The notes beneath the pieces were generated by a model that had not been told where the DNA came from, ran no database searches, and was given only the letters and a program-made list of their open reading frames with translations. Positions 42,327 through 52,300 of a stretch of 64,000 nt of DNA are shown piece by piece. Source of the DNA: Gracilibacillus alcaliphilus (GTDB lineage: Bacteria; Bacillota; Bacilli; Bacillales; Amphibacillaceae). The position numbers and the translations under genes are program-made. Numbering within the stretch: the first letter of the stretch is position 1; every line of letters starts with the position of its first letter. The stretch lies in the NCBI RefSeq assembly GCF_016909015.1, contig NZ_JAFBFA010000023.1, positions 1 to 64,000 of the forward strand. The letters run 5' to 3'.

Positions 42327-44696
42327 TTAGTATATTTCTTTGGAATCTAATTCTTTTGGGTTGTTTTTTTCTCGAAATTTACCTGGGGTCAGTCCCTCAT
42401 TTTTTTTAAATATCCTGATAAAGCTATGTGTATTATTATATCCAACTGTTTTTCCGATATCCTTTACACTGAGAGAGCTATGAATTAATAAGTCTTTTGC
42501 TTTTTCAATCCGTAAAGAAATTAAGTATTCCATAAACTTAACACCTGTTTTTTGTTTAAACAAACGACTGACATAAGAAGAATCAAGGTTTAATTTATCC
42601 GCAATACCATTAAGCGAAATTTCCTTATTATAATTTTGATTTATATAGTCCACAATTTGATTGGAAATATCCGGATGATTCTGATTTAATTGCTCTTTTA
42701 GTAAGCTTATAAGTTCCTGTGTATATTTTGTAATCCATGCTTCTAGTTGATCCAATGTATCGAACTGCATGACTTTGTTGTATAATTCAACATCTTCATC
42801 AGATGTTCCCGTTATACCTAATTCTGCGCTTTCATGAGTTAGTGAGGTGAGAAGTTCTAATATAATATGCTGGGCCAAAACAAACGGATAATTTTCATAT
42901 TTTCTAATAAACACAAAGAACTCATCCAGAGTTTGCGTGATCTTAGCGAAATCAGCCCCTTTTACGGCAATGATCATCGATTGTTCAAACTCTCTTCTTT
43001 TTTTAAATATCGTACTATCCATGCTTTTCTCCGTTTTAAACTGCCACGAACAGATAATAGAACAATTTCCTTTATATGCTCTTAATTCCAATGCTTGAAG
43101 TGCAGCTTGATAGGAATCAGCAATATGCCCAAATTGTTTAACATAGGCCCCAATCCCAATGGAAACCGTTATATCTAAATGTTTCTTAATTTGCTGACTA
43201 ATTGTTTTAAAAGCTGTTAACGCTATTTCATAAAGTTCTTTTTCGTTATATTTTTGGCAGCTATTACAGACTATAATAATGTCTGAACTATCACTATTGA
43301 TACAAACTACATTGAATTTTTCAGATAATATTTCCTCGGAAATTTTTTCAATAAAGTATCTGTATAAATTCTGATCGATTTCCGGATACTTTTTGATAAA
43401 ATCAGCATAATTATCGATAATCAATACACTTGAAAAATAATCTTCATCAGAGAAATTAATTCCATAATCTCTCAATTTCCGTCGCTGATCCTCGTGGTGA
43501 TCTGTCCGTGTATGCAGTATATTGGTTAAAAAATTCTGTCTCATAACAGGTAAATTTTTTTGCAATTCTTCTTTTAACTTTTCTTCTTTTTTTGAGAACT
43601 CTTCAATGGCGGATAAAATAAATGGAAATTCCCTTTCACTAGATGTTCTTAGCCGTTTTTCAGACAGGTTTTGTTTGGCTCCAATGATTTGAATTAACGT
43701 TTGTATTGGGTTATAGATTCGTTTCCCGATTATAAGTGCAAAGCACAGTGAGATTATAATGGAAATGCTCACTAAAGCAAGCATAAACCAATTGTTCACT
43801 TTCGTGTGCGAATAGAGCACATCGGTAGGGACGAGATAAATGTATTTCCAACCAGTAAGTGGTGATGTTACAATAGAGAATCTGTAGTTATCTCCCATAT
43901 AAGCATCATCAAAATTATTTATTTCTTTATCTAATTGATTGCTGACACTTGATAATTTGTCTGGAGCTATTGATATCCCTTGTTTAATATCAAATCCATA
44001 TGTTCCATCGGGATGAAGCATCCATATTTCTTCTCCCTCTCTCATTAGTTCTGCTGAGGGGCTTTTAAACAGGACATTTTTATTTAGATTCACAATAATG
44101 GCACCAGTGTTATACTCGTTTAACAATGGGAGAGGCCGGATGAGTGTAACTGGGAATGAATTTTGACTTGGGTTATTCAAGTTTATCGTATCTGAAAAAA
44201 ACCATTGTTTTTCATTAGTCATTTCATTGAATGAGGTTAATAAATCTTTTTGCTCAAATTGATCTATAGGTTGTAACCCTGTGATTGCAGATTGGACCAT
44301 ATTAACATGTTTATAATAGACATATAATGAATCGATATAAGGGGAATTGATATAAATTTCTCTGAGTTGATATTGGATGTGATCTAATAATGGTTGTATA
44401 GTGTCCAAATCTTTCATTTCAATCGCTTTTGCTAATGTATCATTATTGGCTAATTGAATAGACATAGCGTCAATATGGTTTAACTGGTAATCCATTAATC
44501 GCCTGGTTTGCTCTAATACTTGTAAGCTTGATTTATCTATTTCTTTTTGCAGTGTATGTTGACTATGCCAATTTCCAAACAGCCCAACAAATAAAATGGG
44601 TATTACAACAAGTGCACATAAACTTAATGAGATATTTAACAAAAGTCTTCTGTACTTTAGGTTAAAGAAAAAATTTTTCAACACACCATTCCCCAT
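42327..44696 (-). CDS. Membrane-bound AraC family regulator with extracellular sensor domain
   Basis: A protein of 789 aa. Transmembrane helices at about 18-41 and 303-324 flank an extracellular Cache-like sensor domain. A cytoplasmic linker region follows, and a C-terminal AraC domain (about 685-780) contains two helix-turn-helices (ISLNGIADKLNLDSSYVSRLFKQK and IGKTVGYNNTHSFIRIFKK in part). Such one-component regulators usually control adjacent polysaccharide-use genes; the Opp-sulfatase operon on the same strand is the likely target. GGGAGG touches the ATG at 44696, so a GTG at 44684 may be the true start. Confidence 0.85.
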   Translation of the reverse strand: MGNGVLKNFFFNLKYRRLLLNISLSLCALVVIPILFVGLFGNWHSQHTLQKEIDKSSLQVLEQTRRLMDYQLNHIDAMSIQLANNDTLAKAIEMKDLDTIQPLLDHIQYQLREIYINSPYIDSLYVYYKHVNMVQSAITGLQPIDQFEQKDLLTSFNEMTNEKQWFFSDTINLNNPSQNSFPVTLIRPLPLLNEYNTGAIIVNLNKNVLFKSPSAELMREGEEIWMLHPDGTYGFDIKQGISIAPDKLSSVSNQLDKEINNFDDAYMGDNYRFSIVTSPLTGWKYIYLVPTDVLYSHTKVNNWFMLALVSISIIISLCFALIIGKRIYNPIQTLIQIIGAKQNLSEKRLRTSSEREFPFILSAIEEFSKKEEKLKEELQKNLPVMRQNFLTNILHTRTDHHEDQRRKLRDYGINFSDEDYFSSVLIIDNYADFIKKYPEIDQNLYRYFIEKISEEILSEKFNVVCINSDSSDIIIVCNSCQKYNEKELYEIALTAFKTISQQIKKHLDITVSIGIGAYVKQFGHIADSYQAALQALELRAYKGNCSIICSWQFKTEKSMDSTIFKKRREFEQSMIIAVKGADFAKITQTLDEFFVFIRKYENYPFVLAQHIILELLTSLTHESAELGITGTSDEDVELYNKVMQFDTLDQLEAWITKYTQELISLLKEQLNQNHPDISNQIVDYINQNYNKEISLNGIADKLNLDSSYVSRLFKQKTGVKFMEYLISLRIEKAKDLLIHSSLSVKDIGKTVGYNNTHSFIRIFKKNEGLTPGKFREKNNPKELDSKEIY

Positions 44697-45152
44697 CCTC
44701 CCATTTGTTCACATAGCTATGCTGAATTATTAAAATAACTAAATGAAAACGTAATCATTTTGTTGTACTGTTAACATCCGCAAAAGCCAGGGCGGAGGCA
44801 ATAGCTGCAATACGTTAAACCATTTCAATAACCGTCATCGAAGATGAAATTCCCTTACCAAATGAGATATTGTCTGGTTAGACGGAATAAAAAAGTAATC
44901 TTCTGAAAAATATTTTAGTTTTATCTTATATGTAAACAGTGGAGATAGCAACCGAAGATTTTCTCATTTGTATTCTGTTGAAGGTAAGTTGGTGATGACA
45001 GGCGCAGGAAAAATCTAGCAAAAATATCTTGTTTAGCAGAATCCTTTATTCTGATTTAAATAAGGAGACGTTTTTAACAAATGGTCCTAGAATTGACAAT
45101 TAGGAGATTGCTGAAAGACAGCAGCAATAGGAAATCATGCAGAGAAGTAGGG
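44697..45152. other. Intergenic region between the AraC-type gene and the T-box unit
   Basis: No gene is supported. On the minus strand near 44860-44770 a short reading (MTVIEMV, stop, RIAAIASALAFADVNS) looks like the end of a decayed gene. The rest shows no structure I can defend. Confidence 0.3.
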
Positions 45153-45181
45153 TTGACTAATCACGTTGGTTAGTATATTAT
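45153..45181 (+). promoter_or_regulatory. SigA-type promoter of the T-box leader
   Basis: TTGACT (45153-45158) and TATTAT (45176-45181) with a 17-bp spacer lie immediately before the T-box. Confidence 0.7.
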
Positions 45182-45187
45182 CCATAT

Positions 45188-45478
45188 TAATCTAATTTTG
45201 TAGATTGCGATGAAGAAAAATAGTAGACAAAATAGGCACGATAGAGAGCTGATGGCTGGTGAAAATCAGTGTGTTCATTTTGTTGAATGGGTTTCTGAGC
45301 AACCGAACTGAACTGACAGTAGGTTTGGCGGAAGGTCTCACCGATACAAGAGACAGTGTATCGACTAGCTTGTGTAGTCTGTACATAGAGTGCACTTATA
45401 AGGTTGTTTATAAGTGAATCAAGGTGGCACCACGGGTTCTCCGTCCTTTTTTACAGGATACGGAGGGCTTTTTTTTAA
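45188..45478 (+). promoter_or_regulatory. T-box riboswitch, predicted tRNA-Trp specific
   Basis: The leader has the AGTA/GAA specifier-loop frame with ACAAAAT and ATTTTGT as the flanking stem. It also has the AGAGAGCTGATGG...TGGTGAAAATCAG upper stem I and the T-box sequence AAGGTGGCACCACGGGTT (45421-45438). An intrinsic terminator (CTCCGT...ACGGAG plus T run, 45439-45475) follows. The codon after GAA is TGG (45288-45290), which specifies Trp. The antiterminator bulge is TGGC (45425-45428), which would pair with a G discriminator base, as in bacterial tRNA-Trp. Uncharged tRNA-Trp should allow readthrough into the downstream gene. Confidence 0.88.
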
Positions 45479-45502
45479 TAAAAAATGGAGAGGTGATGAA
45501 GA

Positions 45503-46210
45503 ATGAGCGGCATAGAGAAAAGCACAAAGCTAGATTTAGAACGCATTGTTTTTATTGGCAGAACTTATGAGGAGTATATCGATATGTTCTCCCTGTCACC
45601 GGATCAGCTAAAGAACAAAAAGATCCTTGATTGCCCGGCAGGTGTCTGTTCCTTTACGGCAGTTGGCTGTAAAACAGGATTAGATATAACAGCCTGTGAT
45701 ATTGCCTATGATCATGCAGGTGAGGATTTATACCGTAAAGGACTGCAAGATGTGGAGCATGCAATGAAACATATGGAGACAGCCAAGGGTAATTATAAAT
45801 GGGATTATTTTAGTGATATAGCGGAGTTAAAGGAATATCGCTTAAGTGCCTTACAGGATTGTGTTGCAGATATGCAACAGTCCCCGGAACGCTATATCCC
45901 TGTAACTTTGCCTGTTTTACCGTTTCAGGAGAAGACATTTGATCTTTTGCTCTCTGCCCATTTCCTATTTATGTACTCCGATCGATTAGACTATTCTTTT
46001 CATATTGATTCACTAAATGAAATGCTGCGGGTGACAAAGGAAGAGATTCGCATCTTTCCATTGGTTGATTTAGCAGGAAATCGATATGAGCGGTTAGATG
46101 ATGTGACGGCTTATCTGAGGGCACAGGGGCATCTGGTTGAAGAAGTGCCAGTTGGATATGAATTTCAGGAGAATGCTAATTCGATGTTGAGGATAAGGAA
46201 AAGCATCTAA
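45503..46210 (+). CDS. Class I methyltransferase-like protein under T-box control
   Basis: A protein of 235 aa. Motif I is an unusual ILDCPAGVCSFTA (about residues 40-53) where most SAM enzymes have a GxGxG. An acidic turn (TACDIAYDH) and a later FDLLLSAHFLFMYSDRLDY, typical of motif IV-V in Rossmann methyltransferases, follow. The C-terminus resembles the substrate domain of Methyltransf_11 proteins. Substrate is unknown. The predicted Trp-responsive leader is its only promoter region, which ties it to tryptophan supply. GGAGAGGTG precedes the ATG. It runs opposite to the AraC-type gene and does not look like part of the sugar system. Confidence 0.75.
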   Translation: MSGIEKSTKLDLERIVFIGRTYEEYIDMFSLSPDQLKNKKILDCPAGVCSFTAVGCKTGLDITACDIAYDHAGEDLYRKGLQDVEHAMKHMETAKGNYKWDYFSDIAELKEYRLSALQDCVADMQQSPERYIPVTLPVLPFQEKTFDLLLSAHFLFMYSDRLDYSFHIDSLNEMLRVTKEEIRIFPLVDLAGNRYERLDDVTAYLRAQGHLVEEVPVGYEFQENANSMLRIRKSI

Positions 46211-46766
46211 ATCTAGATAATAGTACAGAAATAGACTTAGACGCCAAGGAATGAGGTGTGAAGAAGATAAAACATCTCCTTTAACTTTTACCATACTTGA
46301 TTGTAGAGTTAATGGTGAAAAACCGGCTAAGTTTATTTCTGTGTGCTCTTTTTTTATCCATTTATCTGTCTGTGATGATGAATATATAAAGTGGGGAGAA
46401 GCCTAACCTGAAAGGTAATACGACTGAATTCCTAGAAAACAATAATATACCCTATGAGATTAAAGGCGATATATTCCCAAAGTTGCCTTAGACAAGGCAC
46501 TTTATTGCTGCGCATAAATTGGAAGAGAATGTTCTCTATTTAACGATATAGGTAAATGAATGTTAATGTGATATTATAAATAAAATGTTAAGAGAATGCT
46601 GCATATCTAACTGTTAACAACCTTACAATTAATTAATTTTGCAGAGTTTACTGTAAATAAATTCTTCCAATAGTAATGGAGTAACATTAAAATCTTTTTT
46701 TGGAAGTGATAATTTGATTTTAAATGCAGCCGTTCATCATGAAGGTGGCAAAAGGAGTGAGGTACT
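46211..46766. other. Intergenic region with a short gene remnant
   Basis: Near 46395-46490 the plus strand reads NLKGNTTEFLENNNIPYEIK and then GDIFPKLP to a stop, with a continued in-phase reading after it. There is no start codon or ribosome-binding site, so it is probably a decayed gene. The remaining A/T-rich DNA should hold the promoter of the sensor kinase, but I cannot fix it. Confidence 0.3.
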
Positions 46767-48518
46767 TTGTTTAAACATTTATGGAAGTTTTGGCCTCGAA
46801 AAATAATGAATATACTAAGTCAAGCAAAGATTCCAATTATGGTTAAACTCTTCTTTACCTTCTTAATTTTGCTGGTACCTGTATTTGTTTTTAGTTTACA
46901 ATTAATTGAGGTTGGCAAGAATGAAATGAAATCGCAAATATCTAACAGTAAGATGGAGCAAGTCCAATTTTATAAAACGTCTTTAGAAGAGGAAATCGAG
47001 CGCATCGTAGCATTGCAACAGCAATATTTGAATGATAGAGATTTACAAAAGTTAAGCAGTCTCAGTTCTAGTCTTACAGAATACGAGCGAACTATCATCA
47101 TTAATAGAATATACCAAAAATTAACCGTACTTAAAAATTCAAGCGCTTACATAGAAGATGTTGAGGTTAAAATACCATCCATTAATCGAAGTATATCACC
47201 AACTCGCTATATCAATGAGTATCATTTGAACGAGGATTTATATACAAACGAGTACGGTGTGATTCTAAAGAATGATCATATGTTTCTTACCATGGCTTAT
47301 CCAGCTGTTAATGCTCAAACACCGCAATTTATCATAGAAATTCATCTATCCATTTCCTATTTGGAGCAATCATTACAGCAATTTACCATTAATGGGGGAG
47401 CGATTTTATTTAATCCCAATTTGCAAATGAGTACTTCGAATGATGAAGCCATTTCATCAAAAATAGTAGCTGCTTTTAAAGATCCAGATATTAGTCAAAC
47501 GGAGGAACTTTCCTTATCCTCAATAGAGATTAATAATATAAATTATGTAACGATAAGTGGGAAGTTATCTTTTTCCGATACGTTTGTTATTGTCTATTTA
47601 TTAGAGGATAAAATGGTAGCGACAATGAATAACTATCAAGGTTATTATTGGCTGTTGGGCGTAATAACTATTTTAATGACGTTAATGTTTTCCTACATTA
47701 TCTATCAATTGATTCATAAGCCAATCAAGGTACTTGTGCATTCGTTTAAGAAAGTGGAAAAAGGGGAGTTTGATTTTAAGATTAAAAGCATTTTTAATGA
47801 CGAATTTAACTATATTTATAAGGGGTTTAATCGTATGACGAGCAGTCTGCAAAGGCTTCTTCAAGAAAGCTATCTTCAACAAATACATCTTTATCAAGCC
47901 GAATTGAAACAATTACAAGTCCAAATAAATCCACATTTTTTATATAATAGTTTTTTTATTTTGCATCGAATGATCAAATACAAGCACGAGAAAGCGGAGG
48001 CTTTTTCAAAGCATCTTGGCCAATATTTCAAATATATAACCAGAAATGCTAATCAGGAAGTAATGTTAGCAGAAGAATATCAGCATATGATTTCTTATCT
48101 TGAAATCCAACAGCTGCGATTCTCTAATCGTTTAGAAGTATCTATTGAACCGCTGGAACAAAAATATAAACATATTAAAGTGCCGCGGCTTATATTACAG
48201 CCAATTGTTGAAAATGCATTTGAGCATGGATTACAAGATAAAGTATCAAATGGTAAACTATATACTTATTGCACACAGCAAATGGATCATTTCATCATTT
48301 GTGTGGAGGATAATGGTGAGATGACAGAAGAAATCGTAAAGGAATTAACAGCCTCACTCTATTCGGAACAAGGAGAGGTAACCGGACTGTTAAATGTACA
48401 TCGGCGCTTGCAATTAGAATTCGGATATGAAAGCGGGATCACTTTTTCGTTAGGCAGATGTGGCGGCTTGAAAGTGATGATTAGCATTCCCATGAAAGGA
48501 GAGTATGATCATGTATAA
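46767..48518 (+). CDS. Sensor histidine kinase, YesM type
   Basis: A protein of 583 aa. Two transmembrane helices (about 27-48 and 294-316) bracket an extracellular sensor domain; a HAMP domain (about 317-365) follows. The His_kinase domain has the phosphoacceptor His390 in QVQINPHFLYNS, and the N-box is LILQPIVENAFEHGL. YesM kinases sense plant or host glycan signals and pair with AraC-type response regulators. It starts with TTG after AAAGGAG. The response regulator start overlaps its end by 8 nt. Confidence 0.9.
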   Translation: MFKHLWKFWPRKIMNILSQAKIPIMVKLFFTFLILLVPVFVFSLQLIEVGKNEMKSQISNSKMEQVQFYKTSLEEEIERIVALQQQYLNDRDLQKLSSLSSSLTEYERTIIINRIYQKLTVLKNSSAYIEDVEVKIPSINRSISPTRYINEYHLNEDLYTNEYGVILKNDHMFLTMAYPAVNAQTPQFIIEIHLSISYLEQSLQQFTINGGAILFNPNLQMSTSNDEAISSKIVAAFKDPDISQTEELSLSSIEINNINYVTISGKLSFSDTFVIVYLLEDKMVATMNNYQGYYWLLGVITILMTLMFSYIIYQLIHKPIKVLVHSFKKVEKGEFDFKIKSIFNDEFNYIYKGFNRMTSSLQRLLQESYLQQIHLYQAELKQLQVQINPHFLYNSFFILHRMIKYKHEKAEAFSKHLGQYFKYITRNANQEVMLAEEYQHMISYLEIQQLRFSNRLEVSIEPLEQKYKHIKVPRLILQPIVENAFEHGLQDKVSNGKLYTYCTQQMDHFIICVEDNGEMTEEIVKELTASLYSEQGEVTGLLNVHRRLQLEFGYESGITFSLGRCGGLKVMISIPMKGEYDHV

Positions 48519-50100
48519 TTTGTTAATTGTTGATGATGAACCGATCATTGCAGACAGTATCCAGCTTTTGTTTGATAGTTTGGAAGAGCCTAAGCTAAAT
48601 ATTTTTACCAGTTATAATGCTTATGAGGCACTAGAACTTATGAATGAGAATGATATTGACATTGTGCTATCTGATATCAGAATGCCAGGAATGGACGGAA
48701 TAGAACTCCAAAAGGAAATTTATAAACACTGGAAAAATTGCAAAATGATTTTCTTAACGGGTTTTAATGATTTTAATTATATACAGACAATCATTCGAAA
48801 CGGTGGAAGTATTGATTATATTTTGAAAAATGAAGATGATGAAGAAATTATCCATGCTGTACGAAAGGCTGTTGCTAAAATTGAGGACGAAAGACAACAG
48901 GAACAATTATTACTTAAAAGTCAAGCAAAGATAAAAACGGCCTTACCTGTCATGCAGAAGGAATATCTTGTGGAATTAATTCACAATCAAGATCTAGCTG
49001 CAGAACAAGAAAAATTGTCAGAGTTGGAAATTTCCCTTGATCCCGATCAGGATTTAATCATGGTATTAGGCCGGATAGGCTTTACTAAGAATAACCAACC
49101 AGCTGTCGAAAAATATCTTGCTGTTTTACAACAGTTATTTACGGATGGTGCAGACCAATTGATGCAGCTTGCTACTATTTCTTATGATAAGCGCAGAATT
49201 ATGCTGCTTATCCAGCCATTATTATCTCACAGTTGGTCAAAAGTAGCAGAAACAACGGCTTCGAAAGTCGAGGTAGCACAAAATCAAATGAAGAAACAGT
49301 ATAGTATACCCATCTCTTTTTCTTATACTGTTCATCCCTTTCCCTGGCAGCTTATTGGTGAGTCTTTCTATCGGTTAAACATGATGATAGCTAGAGAAAG
49401 GGGTAGCAAGAAGGAAGTAATGGTACAAGATCGGGATCAGGCCAACGTTGATGTGTGCCGGCAATTAAACGTGAATGATCTGCTGCAATTGGAGGGTTAT
49501 TTAGAATTAGGCGAGAAGCAATCTTTCCATCAACTGTTTTTTTCCTTATATCGCCAAGCTGAGAAAGATGGAAACAGGTCCTTATATGAACTCCTAACAG
49601 CCCTGACCAATATTATCCTCCAATACCTTAGTAAACATAATTTATATTCGAGTCTGCAGATTGATGTAGATGAGGTAATGGATCATACCCATCCTGTCAA
49701 TCGATCGTTTGATCAGGCATTTCATTATCTTGTTGATTTAAGTGAAGTGATTTTTAGTAACCGAGAAAAAATGTATGAGGATTCTTATATACAGATGATT
49801 GTTCAATTACAAAATTATATTCGTCATCATCTAAATGAGGATTTATCGCTGACCAAGCTTGCTGAGCTTGTCCATCACAGTCCAACATATCTATCTAAAT
49901 TATATAAAAGGAAGACAGGCCAATTATTATCAAGCTATATTGCAGAACAACGTATGGCATTAGGAAAAGAATTATTAATAACTACTAACCATAAAATCCA
50001 TGAAATTGCTACTTTGATTGGTTATGCCCCACCTTACTTTATTCGCCATTTTAAAAAAATGTACGGTGTTACACCCCAGCAATTTAGAGAGAAGATATAG
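48511..50100 (+). CDS. Response regulator with AraC output domain, YesN type
   Basis: A protein of 529 aa: a receiver domain (about 1-120) with Asp55 in VLSDIRMPG and the acidic pair DDE (8-10), a long middle region, and a C-terminal AraC double helix-turn-helix (about 425-529, including LTKLAELVHHSPTYLSKLYK). The ATG at 48511 is chosen because AAAGGAG is 9 nt upstream; that at 48505 is too close. It should activate the downstream transporter and hydrolase genes. Confidence 0.9.
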   Translation: MYNLLIVDDEPIIADSIQLLFDSLEEPKLNIFTSYNAYEALELMNENDIDIVLSDIRMPGMDGIELQKEIYKHWKNCKMIFLTGFNDFNYIQTIIRNGGSIDYILKNEDDEEIIHAVRKAVAKIEDERQQEQLLLKSQAKIKTALPVMQKEYLVELIHNQDLAAEQEKLSELEISLDPDQDLIMVLGRIGFTKNNQPAVEKYLAVLQQLFTDGADQLMQLATISYDKRRIMLLIQPLLSHSWSKVAETTASKVEVAQNQMKKQYSIPISFSYTVHPFPWQLIGESFYRLNMMIARERGSKKEVMVQDRDQANVDVCRQLNVNDLLQLEGYLELGEKQSFHQLFFSLYRQAEKDGNRSLYELLTALTNIILQYLSKHNLYSSLQIDVDEVMDHTHPVNRSFDQAFHYLVDLSEVIFSNREKMYEDSYIQMIVQLQNYIRHHLNEDLSLTKLAELVHHSPTYLSKLYKRKTGQLLSSYIAEQRMALGKELLITTNHKIHEIATLIGYAPPYFIRHFKKMYGVTPQQFREKI

Positions 50101-50109
50101 TTATTTATT

Positions 50110-50159
50110 AACTCAACCTTCGGAGTGATCTAAGCTTGATCCGTTCCGAAAGTTGAGTT
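50110..50159 (+). terminator. Inverted repeat after the response regulator gene
   Basis: AACTCAACCTTCGGA pairs with TCCGAAAGTTGAGTT (one mismatch). There is only a weak T run after it, so termination is likely but not certain. Confidence 0.55.
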
Positions 50160-50235
50160 ATTCATACATAGAAAGAAGTTAACGTGAGAAAAAAGTAATC
50201 ATCTTTTCCGCATTTCATTAAAAAAGAAATTTTAC

Positions 50236-50290
50236 CCTGGTGCAACCATCCGTAAGACCTCGCTGATGGCGGTCTCACTTTATGCTGATT
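50236..50290 (+). repeat. Short hairpin element resembling an IS200/IS605 right end
   Basis: CAACCATCCGTAAG is followed by a hairpin (AGACC...CGC with GCG...GGTCT) and then TCACTTTATGCT. A closely related CAACCATCCGTAAG-hairpin lies at 56233-56262 and a second TCACTTTATGCT at 56170. No transposase or tnpB gene is nearby. The link to IS605-type ends rests on my memory of such ends. Confidence 0.35.
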
Positions 50291-50526
50291 TTGCCTCCCA
50301 TTCTTCTGCACAAACGGCATGTCCCAAAGACGGATATTTTCCTCTAATGGCTGAATCTAACGATCATCATTCATCTTATTGTTCAAATTCTGACTGGCTA
50401 CTATACTTTTGTCTTGTCTTCCATATTCATGAACTCTGCAATTTTGCAATTGAAAAAGGACAACAAAAGTCCATAAAAAACAAAATAGTCTTATAGATTA
50501 ATTTAGAAAAAGTAAGATAATAAGAT

Positions 50527-50544
50527 AAAGAGAGCGCTTTCTTT
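50527..50544 (+). promoter_or_regulatory. Cre-like catabolite site
   Basis: The near-palindrome AAAGAGAGCGCTTTCTTT, 30 nt before the binding-protein start, resembles a CcpA site (WTGNAANCGNWNNCW family). It would allow carbon catabolite control of the importer. Confidence 0.55.
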
Positions 50545-50573
50545 TTAATTATGAAATAAGGGGGAAGATAGTT

Positions 50574-52232
50574 TTGACTAAACTGACGAAATTGTTTCTT
50601 ATCCTGTTGTTTGGGTGCCTATTTATCGTTATAACTGCTTGTTCGAATTCTGATACTACAATTGATGATAACAGTAGCAGTGAGAAAGATAAGGAGCCAT
50701 TTGGTAAGTATGATCCAGCTATTGATGTCTCATTCGTTAGATCCATCGATTCTACGTTAGATTTGGCTTTGGTTGATGGGGAAACAATCGAAGATAACGT
50801 CTGGTTAGATTATTATCGTGATGAATTAGGGATAAACGTTACCTATGATTGGACGGCTTCAGCAGGAGATCAATTTGATCAAAAAATGAACGTATCATTA
50901 GCTTCTGGTGATATCCCTGATTTTGTTTCTGTCAATGCGACACAATTAAATCAATTAGTAAAAGCAGACATGATTATGGAACTAACGGACCTTTATGAAG
51001 ACTATGTAGCCCCATTTGCAAAGGAAGTATTAGAATCAGATGGTTCAGGTCCATTTGATGCGGCAACTATCGATGGGCAACTATGGGGGTTACCAAATAT
51101 GAGCTCTTCCATAGATGGCGCAGAATTTGTCTGGGTACGTACAGACTGGCTGGAAAAGCTGGGACTGCCTGAGCCAAAAACAATGGATGATTTATTAGCT
51201 ATTTCGGAAGCATTTACAACACAGGATCCAGATGGAAATGGAAAGGATGATACGACAGGACTCGCTGTTACCAAAGATTTATGGGATGGTTATGCAGGTC
51301 TTAAAGGATTCTTTAATGGTTTCCACGCTTATCCGAATATTTGGATAAAAGATGCATCAGGAGAAATAGTTTATGGATCGATTCAGCCTGAAGTCAAAGA
51401 AGCATTACAAACATTACAAGATATGTTTGGTTCGGGACAGATTGATAGGGAATTTGGTGTCAAACCAGGTGACAAAGTCGCTGAGGATCCAGCAGCAGGC
51501 CGAAATGGCTTACACTTTGGTCAGCAGTGGACATCGCTTTGGCCATTACAAGCCAATCGTGACAATGATCCAAATGCTCAATGGAAGGCTTACCCGCTTG
51601 TATCAGTTGATGATCAGCCGGCAAGGCCGCAAATCACTTTAGGTACCACTTCATGGTGGGTAGTAAGAAAAGATGTAGAGCATGAAGAAGCTATAGTGAA
51701 GATGTTTAACGGCTTTATTGAGAAAAATTGGGGAGAAACAGCAGAATTTGATAAATACTATATGCCAGACGGAGCAGAGGGGACATGGAAGCTATCTCCG
51801 CCAACACCGTCTCCTCCGAATAAAAACTTAGATGCCTTTTTAGCTATTCGTGAAGCCGTTGGGAATGACACAACAGATCAATTAGAAGGTGAAGCTAAAG
51901 TAATTAATGGTCGTGTGAGTGCATTTGAAGATGGTGATGACAGTCTTTGGGGGTGGGAACGTATTTATGGTCCTGAAGAGGGTGTTTTTGGAATCATGGA
52001 TGAATATGTAAACCAGGACTTATTTATGAGAGATGAATTTAATGGTGCACCAACGCCAACAATGGCTGAGAAAAACGCCACTTTAGAACAGCTGCAGAAT
52101 GAAGTATTTACAAAAATCATCCTAGGAGACGCAGATATCGATGAATTTGATAAATTCGTGGAAGACTGGAAAAGTCTTGGCGGTGAGCAGATTACTCAAG
52201 AAGTTAATGAGTGGTATCAAAATGTGAACTAA
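50574..52232 (+). CDS. CUT1 sugar ABC transporter substrate-binding lipoprotein (LplA/YtcQ-like)
   Basis: An extracellular solute-binding protein (family 1) of 552 aa. The signal peptide ends in the lipobox ITAC (Cys23). A long mature domain, as in LplA/YtcQ proteins that bind complex oligosaccharides, follows, with an EF-hand-like DPDGNGKDDTTG calcium-type loop. It starts with TTG after GGGGGAAG. A cre-like site lies upstream, and a 14-bp intercistronic hairpin separates it from the permeases. No ATPase gene is adjacent; a shared MsmX-type ATPase elsewhere is expected. Confidence 0.9.
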   Translation: MTKLTKLFLILLFGCLFIVITACSNSDTTIDDNSSSEKDKEPFGKYDPAIDVSFVRSIDSTLDLALVDGETIEDNVWLDYYRDELGINVTYDWTASAGDQFDQKMNVSLASGDIPDFVSVNATQLNQLVKADMIMELTDLYEDYVAPFAKEVLESDGSGPFDAATIDGQLWGLPNMSSSIDGAEFVWVRTDWLEKLGLPEPKTMDDLLAISEAFTTQDPDGNGKDDTTGLAVTKDLWDGYAGLKGFFNGFHAYPNIWIKDASGEIVYGSIQPEVKEALQTLQDMFGSGQIDREFGVKPGDKVAEDPAAGRNGLHFGQQWTSLWPLQANRDNDPNAQWKAYPLVSVDDQPARPQITLGTTSWWVVRKDVEHEEAIVKMFNGFIEKNWGETAEFDKYYMPDGAEGTWKLSPPTPSPPNKNLDAFLAIREAVGNDTTDQLEGEAKVINGRVSAFEDGDDSLWGWERIYGPEEGVFGIMDEYVNQDLFMRDEFNGAPTPTMAEKNATLEQLQNEVFTKIILGDADIDEFDKFVEDWKSLGGEQITQEVNEWYQNVN

Positions 52233-52244
52233 TTGAATGCAGAG

Positions 52245-52282
52245 ATAGAGGAAAGTGTGGAAATATCTACACTTTCCTCTAT
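52245..52282 (+). other. Intercistronic hairpin between binding protein and permease genes
   Basis: Perfect 14-nt arms (52245-52258 and 52269-52282) enclose a 10-nt loop. No T run follows. Such hairpins commonly protect the upstream mRNA so that the binding protein is made in excess over the permeases. Confidence 0.65.
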
Positions 52283-52300
52283 CCAAAGGGGGGAGATTTC

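Noticed and set aside
50266..50496. 76-codon open frame before the CUT1 binding protein
   Set aside because: No ribosome-binding site, unusual composition, and it starts inside the hairpin element.
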